From assembly GCA_003024985.2 (NCBI GenBank), contig PXIH01S0011199.1: a DNA stretch of 10,038 nucleotides. The stretch is one strand, 5' to 3'. Shown here piece by piece: positions 7,665 to 10,038 of the stretch. The notes below the pieces were generated by a model. That model was not told the DNA's origin and searched no databases. It saw only the letters and a list, made by a program, of their open reading frames with translations. The translations under genes were made by a program, and so were the position numbers. Position 1 is the stretch's first letter, and each line of letters begins with the position of its first letter. Origin of the DNA: Euperipatoides rowelli (lineage: Eukaryota; Onychophora; Udeonychophora; Euonychophora; Peripatopsidae).

Positions 7665-7832
7665 CAGTATAACCACTATTCCCATCTTCAGTAAATGTTA
7701 GACACTTTAAAATTCACCTTTGTAAAATATAAAAATGGACAATTTAAATTGATAGATAATTAAAACGTCCATTTTTATATTTCAAAGTTATAAATTTTCA
7801 AGGGCCATATAATGTATAAACAGTATATACTG
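7665..7832. mobile_element. Second TA-flanked MITE, 168 bp (tentative)
   Basis: The ends begin cagtataac on the left and, reverse complemented, cagtatatac on the right, each flanked by TA (7663-7664, 7833-7834). The arms become strongly paired toward the centre: aaatataaaaatggac (7725-7740) is the exact complement of 7767-7782, with cttt.aaaatt and ctttg blocks matching outside it. The centre is 26 bases of A/T. It fits a Tc1/mariner-type MITE or foldback element. The outer boundary is less sure than the inner stem. Confidence 0.5.
7725..7782. repeat. 16-bp perfect inverted repeat
   Basis: aaatataaaaatggac at 7725-7740 and its exact reverse complement at 7767-7782, loop 26 bases. The pairing extends on both sides with one-base slips (cctttg / caaag). 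Confidence 0.9.
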
Positions 7833-8176
7833 TAAATATACACCACCACATGGATTTGAGGCATTTCGTATTTAAATTGTTGGTAAATAAAGCCTATTTT
7901 TTCATTCTACGTCAATTTTTTCATCGAGTCATTTGTAATACTTTATAACTAAATGTAACATAAAAAAAGAAAAATCACATTGTTGTAATTTTGATTTATT
8001 TTATAAAATTTGTGTCACGTGTCACAAGATTTATAAAAAAAAGATCAAAATTTTTGTGAAGATCATTAACAAATAAGCATAGTACAATGTTTATTTAGAT
8101 ATTTTTATTTTTTTTACATCCATAACAATGACTGTAAAAGGAAAATTTGAAAATTTGGTTCTTTTATACAGTAGAG

Positions 8177-8607
8177 CAGGGGTTCCTAACCCTGTGCTCA
8201 TGGGGACCATAGCACCTGTTGACCAGTTTGTGTGTGCCCGCCGTTGTTCGACCACGAAACGAAAGCTTGTCCACGTTAACTTGGCAGCGCCTGGATCCCA
8301 TTGTTTTAGATTGTGAGTGGTTAGGCCACCAATTTTAGCAGTTGTTTTCTTGTGAATTGACCTCTTTAATTTCACCTTTTGTGCCAAGTTAACGCGGACA
8401 AACTTGAGTGCAATGCACACAGATGGCCGAATTTTGTGGTGGGGATAGTAGAGGAATTGGCTAAATAGAGGTAATTCAATCCAGATTCTACCACATTTTT
8501 GACATCCGCACAAATATTTTCGTCATTAGGGAAAATATAGATGGTGTCCACCACCCTATCTGTATTTTTGAATATGCTCTAGGGTACAAAATGATTGGGA
8601 ACCCCTG
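8177..8607. mobile_element. hAT-like non-autonomous element, 431 bp
   Basis: The terminal inverted repeats are CAGGGGTTCCtAAcC on the left and CAGGGGTTCCcAAtC on the right (reverse complemented). The flanking 8-mers cagTAgag (8169-8176) and tagTAcat (8608-8615) agree at 5 of 8 positions with TA in the centre, as described for Buster-type hAT insertions (nnnTAnnn). An internal inverted repeat, 8261-8283 with 8384-8406, pairs at 21 of 23. The element is GC-richer than the intron around it. Minus-strand open frames of 140 and 60 codons overlap it, but the larger one runs across the left terminus into flanking DNA and resembles no transposase I know. Confidence 0.75.
8261..8406. repeat. Internal inverted repeat of the hAT-like element
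   Basis: A 23-bp arm starting aagcttgtcc (8261) faces an arm ending ggacaaactt (8406). Their cores, gttaacttggc and gccaagttaac, are exact complements, with two mismatches overall. About 100 bp lies between. This could mark an older foldback from which the element was built, or two subterminal copies. Confidence 0.85.
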
Positions 8608-8663
8608 TAGTACATTATATGAATAGAATATTAAAAAAAAAAACTTTCATACTTCATTTAAAC

Positions 8664-9056
8664 CTAGCAGGACACTCGGACAATTGATCTCCCATGAAAA
8701 GGACCCCCACACCAACTGGGAACAAGTCTTCGATAGTATACTTTATCCCATGTGGTCATAGTAATAAATTATATATTGGCCAAACAAAATGACCACTTGG
8801 GAAACATATTAAAATAACACCTTAAAGACAATGATTGTCTTTGAGGGAAAGACCAATGATTCAGCCATAGCTGTACATGGTCAGATGTTTGGACATGAAA
8901 TGAATTGGATTACACAAAAATATTACATAGGAATAAGAACACTAATGAAAGGTTATTTTTGGAAGGATGCGAAATACAACGTAATGATGTTTAATTGTTT
9001 TTGAAAGGAACCAAGGGGCTACAATACCAGAATTCTACAAGATATTATTTAAATAA
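8664..9056 (+). pseudogene. Penelope-like element GIY-YIG endonuclease remnant
   Basis: Four reading segments in three frames give one continuous family-like order. (1) From 8664: TPTGNKSSIVYFIPC, then GHSNKLYIGQTK, with a TGA at 8790-8792 where relatives have Arg, then PLGKHIK. (2) In a second frame, DSAIAVHGQMFGHEMNW (8858-8908). (3) In a third, KILHRNKNTNERLFLEGCEI (8917-8976) with QRND after it. (4) From 9000: FERNQGATIPEFYKILFK and a stop at 9054-9056. The [VI]-Y-x-I-P-C...YIGQT module and the later H...H-x-x-x-W and LEGCEIQ blocks match the C-terminal endonuclease of Penelope-like retroelements. The reverse transcriptase part is absent, so this is a 3' fragment, non-functional through frameshifts and stops at 8685 and 8790. 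Confidence 0.82.
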
Positions 9057-9275
9057 CTAATATTGTAGCATGATTCATAGCATCAACATAACAATATCCT
9101 TACTTGCAAGCTCCATTGTTAAGAAAACTGTTCCATTTCAATACAACCTAACATCCCATCTATGATCTATTGATGATGGTTACAGTGAGTACACTGAAGT
9201 CTTTTGTATTGGTTTATTTGTTTGTCCATTTAATTCTTAGCATGATGACCTTTTTTGACATGTTTAGATAAGGTG

Positions 9276-9375
9276 TTCCATTTTCTGACAATCCATTTTT
9301 CGACATTCATGTTTCAACATTCTTCTTTCGACAGTTCCCATTTCCATTGTCCGACATTTCCGATTTTCGGCATTT
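9276..9375. repeat. Degenerate 14-15 bp tandem repeat, TTTCGACAT-type
   Basis: Successive blocks read ttccattttctgacaa, tccatttttcgacat, tcatgtttcaacat, tcttctttcgacag, then ttcccatttccattg, tccgacatt and tccgattttcggcatt. The shared core is tt(t)c(g/t/a)(a/g)caT, period about 14-15 bp, six to seven units with mutations. One more related block, ccttttttgacatg, lies at 9249-9262. Confidence 0.7.
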
Positions 9376-9858
9376 TACTTTTATTTGTATAAATAATTAA
9401 CGTTTTATTTTTTTTTTTGCATATTTTATTAACATTTTTTTATGTAGGCTGTACTGTACTTAACATTTTGTTTTTATAATTAGTTAATTGTTATGGCTAA
9501 TATTGTGTTATGTGTTGCAAAGGAAAGCAGGTTTTTCTGGTTATTCTTATCAGATGAAATCTGTTTTAATTGATAAGTGTTTGACATGCGTAACTTCTGC
9601 TAAATGTAATTACGTTATTTAGGGGAGTATTCTAGTTTAGTTTCCCCCAAGATGGTTGTCACCTAGAATTACTTATCAATAATTGAATGCTATTTAAATT
9701 GTATATATGTTTTGATATAGCCATATGTATATTTAAGGTTTTATTGTTACTGTAAACTCACGCAAATAGTTTGAGTTAGGGTCAGGGTAATCTTAAGGTT
9801 AGGCAATCTAGTAATTTATGTCTTCTAGGTTTGTCATCTTGGGAGGTACGTAAACTGG

Positions 9859-9994
9859 AATATATATTTTCTTTTTTCTGTAATCTCTATGAAGTTTGGA
9901 ATAAAGACTAACCACTATGGATAATGAGACAAGTATTATGTATGTTTTTGATTTCTATATAATTATATATATAAATATATATTTTCTTTTTTCT
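9859..9994. repeat. 21-bp exact direct repeat at a distance of 115 bp
   Basis: 9859-9879 and 9974-9994 are identical (aatatatattttc, six T, ct). The second lies in an AT microsatellite and polypyrimidine stretch, which weakens its significance. Confidence 0.75.
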
Positions 9995-10003
9995 TTTTTT
10001 TTT

Positions 10004-10038
10004 CTGGTGGGGCTGTGCCCCTGTGCCCCTCCCCATCA
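10004..10038. other. GC-rich sequence cut by window end
   Basis: After a T-rich run the last 35 bases switch sharply to G/C-rich sequence with gtgcccct repeated twice in tandem (10015-10030). It may be the start of another element; too short to identify. Confidence 0.3.

Larger units (their letters stand above)
7218..10038 (+). other. VPS13: VPS13 intron, runs past window end
   Basis: Donor gtaagaag at 7218; no acceptor leading into a recognisable VPS13 block is found up to 10038. Besides the elements listed separately, 7840-8168, 9057-9270 and 9380-9855 are AT-rich and show nothing identifiable. That the whole stretch is one intron is inference from absence of the next exon. Confidence 0.7.

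Noticed and set aside
7438-7701. 87-codon plus-strand open frame
   Set aside because: It covers the palindromic centre and right end of the pogo-type MITE and ends in TAT repeats; composition is not that of a protein gene.
8091-8513. 140-codon minus-strand open frame
   Set aside because: It runs through the left terminus of the hAT-like element at 8177 into flanking intron and shows no family motif, so it is chance openness in a GC-richer repeat.
9770-9807. gttagggtcagggt...aaggttagg, considered as interstitial telomeric repeat
   Set aside because: Only a few separated GTTAGG-like words, no tandem register.
1-10038. CRISPR array, operon, prokaryotic promoter or defence island
   Set aside because: Spliceosomal introns and animal transposons show nuclear animal DNA; the only regular array has a 10-bp unit without spacers.

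Overview
The window is animal nuclear DNA, roughly 70% A+T by eye. It holds one recognisable host gene, on the + strand: an internal 5' portion of a VPS13 gene (chorein, the bridge-like lipid-transfer protein family). Five exons (1661-1704, 3071-3113, 5722-5913, 6910-6968, 7059-7217) have clean AG/GT borders and compatible phases. Together they give about 165 residues of the N-terminal chorein region, closest in wording to VPS13A/C and insect Vps13. The start codon exon lies upstream of the window and the rest of this very long gene lies downstream. Spliceosomal introns of 90 to more than 2,800 bp, and the types of transposon present, point to a metazoan. An invertebrate seems likely, but the sequence does not settle the species.

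Layout: 1-1660 is upstream intron or flank, opening with a short polar reading frame of unknown origin (1-195). Intron 1705-3070 carries a short piggyBac-like element (2199-2476). Intron 3114-5721 carries a 745-bp non-autonomous hAT element with a perfect 8-bp target duplication (3441-4185), an inverted repeat (4365-4544), a C21A10 tract (4611-4641) and a GC-richer, foldable island that may be a SINE head or ncRNA relic (about 5309-5430). Intron 5914-6909 carries a 10-bp minisatellite of 20 units (6281-6480) followed by an 80-bp palindrome (6518-6597). The last intron, from 7218 to the window end, holds a pogo/Tigger-type MITE with a near-perfect central hairpin (7332-7617), a second TA-flanked MITE (7665-7832), a 431-bp hAT-like element (8177-8607), a frameshifted Penelope-like GIY-YIG endonuclease remnant (about 8664-9056) and a degenerate TTCGACA-type repeat (about 9276-9375).

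The elements sit inside introns of a housekeeping-type gene and look like dead or non-autonomous copies. I see no operon, no defence system and no intact transposase. The most informative observations are the VPS13 exon structure and several transposon boundaries that can be defined to the base. I found no convincing undescribed system.
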